Assembly (NCBI GenBank): GCA_046349155.1 | Contig: JAXMCW010000004.1 | Span: 186,001 to 250,000, forward strand | Direction of reading: 5' to 3' | Origin: Alsobacter sp046349155 | GTDB lineage: Bacteria > Pseudomonadota > Alphaproteobacteria > Rhizobiales > Beijerinckiaceae | Length of the DNA: 64,000 nucleotides | The notes under the pieces: model-generated | What the model was told of the DNA's origin: nothing | The model's database searches: none | Seen by the model: the letters and a program-made list of their open reading frames with translations, nothing else | In this document: positions 63,931 to 64,000 of the stretch, piece by piece | Numbering within the stretch: the first letter of the stretch is position 1 | Layout: every line of letters starts with the position of its first letter | Position numbers and translations under genes: made by a program

Positions 63931-64000
63931 ACGGCAGACGGGGCCGGCCACGCCGCCGGCCCGAAAGCCGGTGGACGCGGTCGCCGTGGCCCCCTGGAAA

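Noticed and set aside
1..64000. CRISPR arrays, tRNA/rRNA genes, insertion sequences, prophage or integrase genes
   Set aside because: Looked for repeated spacer patterns, tRNA-like cloverleaf ends, transposase motifs and phage structural genes; none seen. The only repeats are the two REP-like palindromes.

Overview
The window looks like chromosome of a GC-rich alphaproteobacterium, most likely a soil- or plant-associated member of the Hyphomicrobiales (Rhizobiales). The reasons are an Irr-type Fur regulator with a Cys-Pro heme motif near the right end, short interspersed palindromes of the 'TCATTGCGAG...CTCGCAATGA' type common in this order, a very large share of ABC importers, and many TTG/GTG starts. 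I cannot name the genus. I see no rRNA or tRNA gene, CRISPR array, insertion sequence or prophage. This is a run of nutrient-utilisation operons, each with its own importer and regulator.

Region 1 (1-21.3 kb) holds sugar-acid and pentose utilisation that fits the branched plant sugar D-apiose by two different routes. The first set is a RuBisCO-like protein (OiaT/OiaX type), a DUF1537 kinase (OiaK type), a CUT2 sugar ABC importer, a FadR/GntR regulator and, on the other strand, a D-apionate oxidoisomerase-like protein (ApnO type). Three of its promoters share one operator-like motif. The second set is a DeoR regulator followed by a fucose-isomerase-fold isomerase, a split transketolase, an FGGY kinase and a second ribose-type ABC importer with a DUF2291 lipoprotein. 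This matches the D-apiose isomerase / D-apulose kinase / apulose-4-phosphate transketolase route.

Region 2 (21.7-36.6 kb) is a catabolic island for an unidentified, probably nitrogen-containing substrate. It has an AcoX-type ATP-NAD-kinase-family protein, two divergent GcvPA/GcvPB-like proteins with no GcvT or GcvH, a polar amino-acid ABC importer, a GntR regulator with a basic tail, two SDRs, a DadA-like FAD oxidase, a DapA-family lyase, a 3-hydroxyacyl-CoA-dehydrogenase-fold enzyme, and a fused [2Fe-2S]/FAD HcnAB-like protein. Repeated 17-bp operator-like palindromes tie parts of it together. I consider this the most likely undescribed system in the window.

Region 3 (36.7-41.5 kb) is a minus-strand operon with a FecCD-type metal or cofactor importer, a DUF2478 protein and two small unknown proteins. 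Molybdenum or tungsten is a guess based on DUF2478 and TATA-rich inverted repeats. An HU-like gene lies next to it. Region 4 (41.7-50 kb) holds an OxlT-like MFS carrier, MsrB, a Tat-exported dioxygenase-fold protein with a haem-type membrane protein, a MarR/MFS pair with identical operators, a Gfo/Idh/MocA dehydrogenase, and a SLOG-type DUF2493 protein between two palindromic repeats.

Region 5 (50-62 kb) is aromatic or hydroaromatic catabolism. A branched-chain-type ABC importer, a LigI-like lactonase, an AroE paralogue and a DUF1932-type dehydrogenase run on the minus strand. A LysR regulator is transcribed divergently from a VOC extradiol dioxygenase, LigJ-like hydratase, LigK-like aldolase and a signal-less ModA-like protein. 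This is a meta-cleavage pathway ending in pyruvate and oxaloacetate. The right end has an SRPBCC protein, Irr and a small membrane protein.

All four substrate-binding-protein genes of the ABC importers are followed by a strong GC-rich hairpin before the next gene of the operon.
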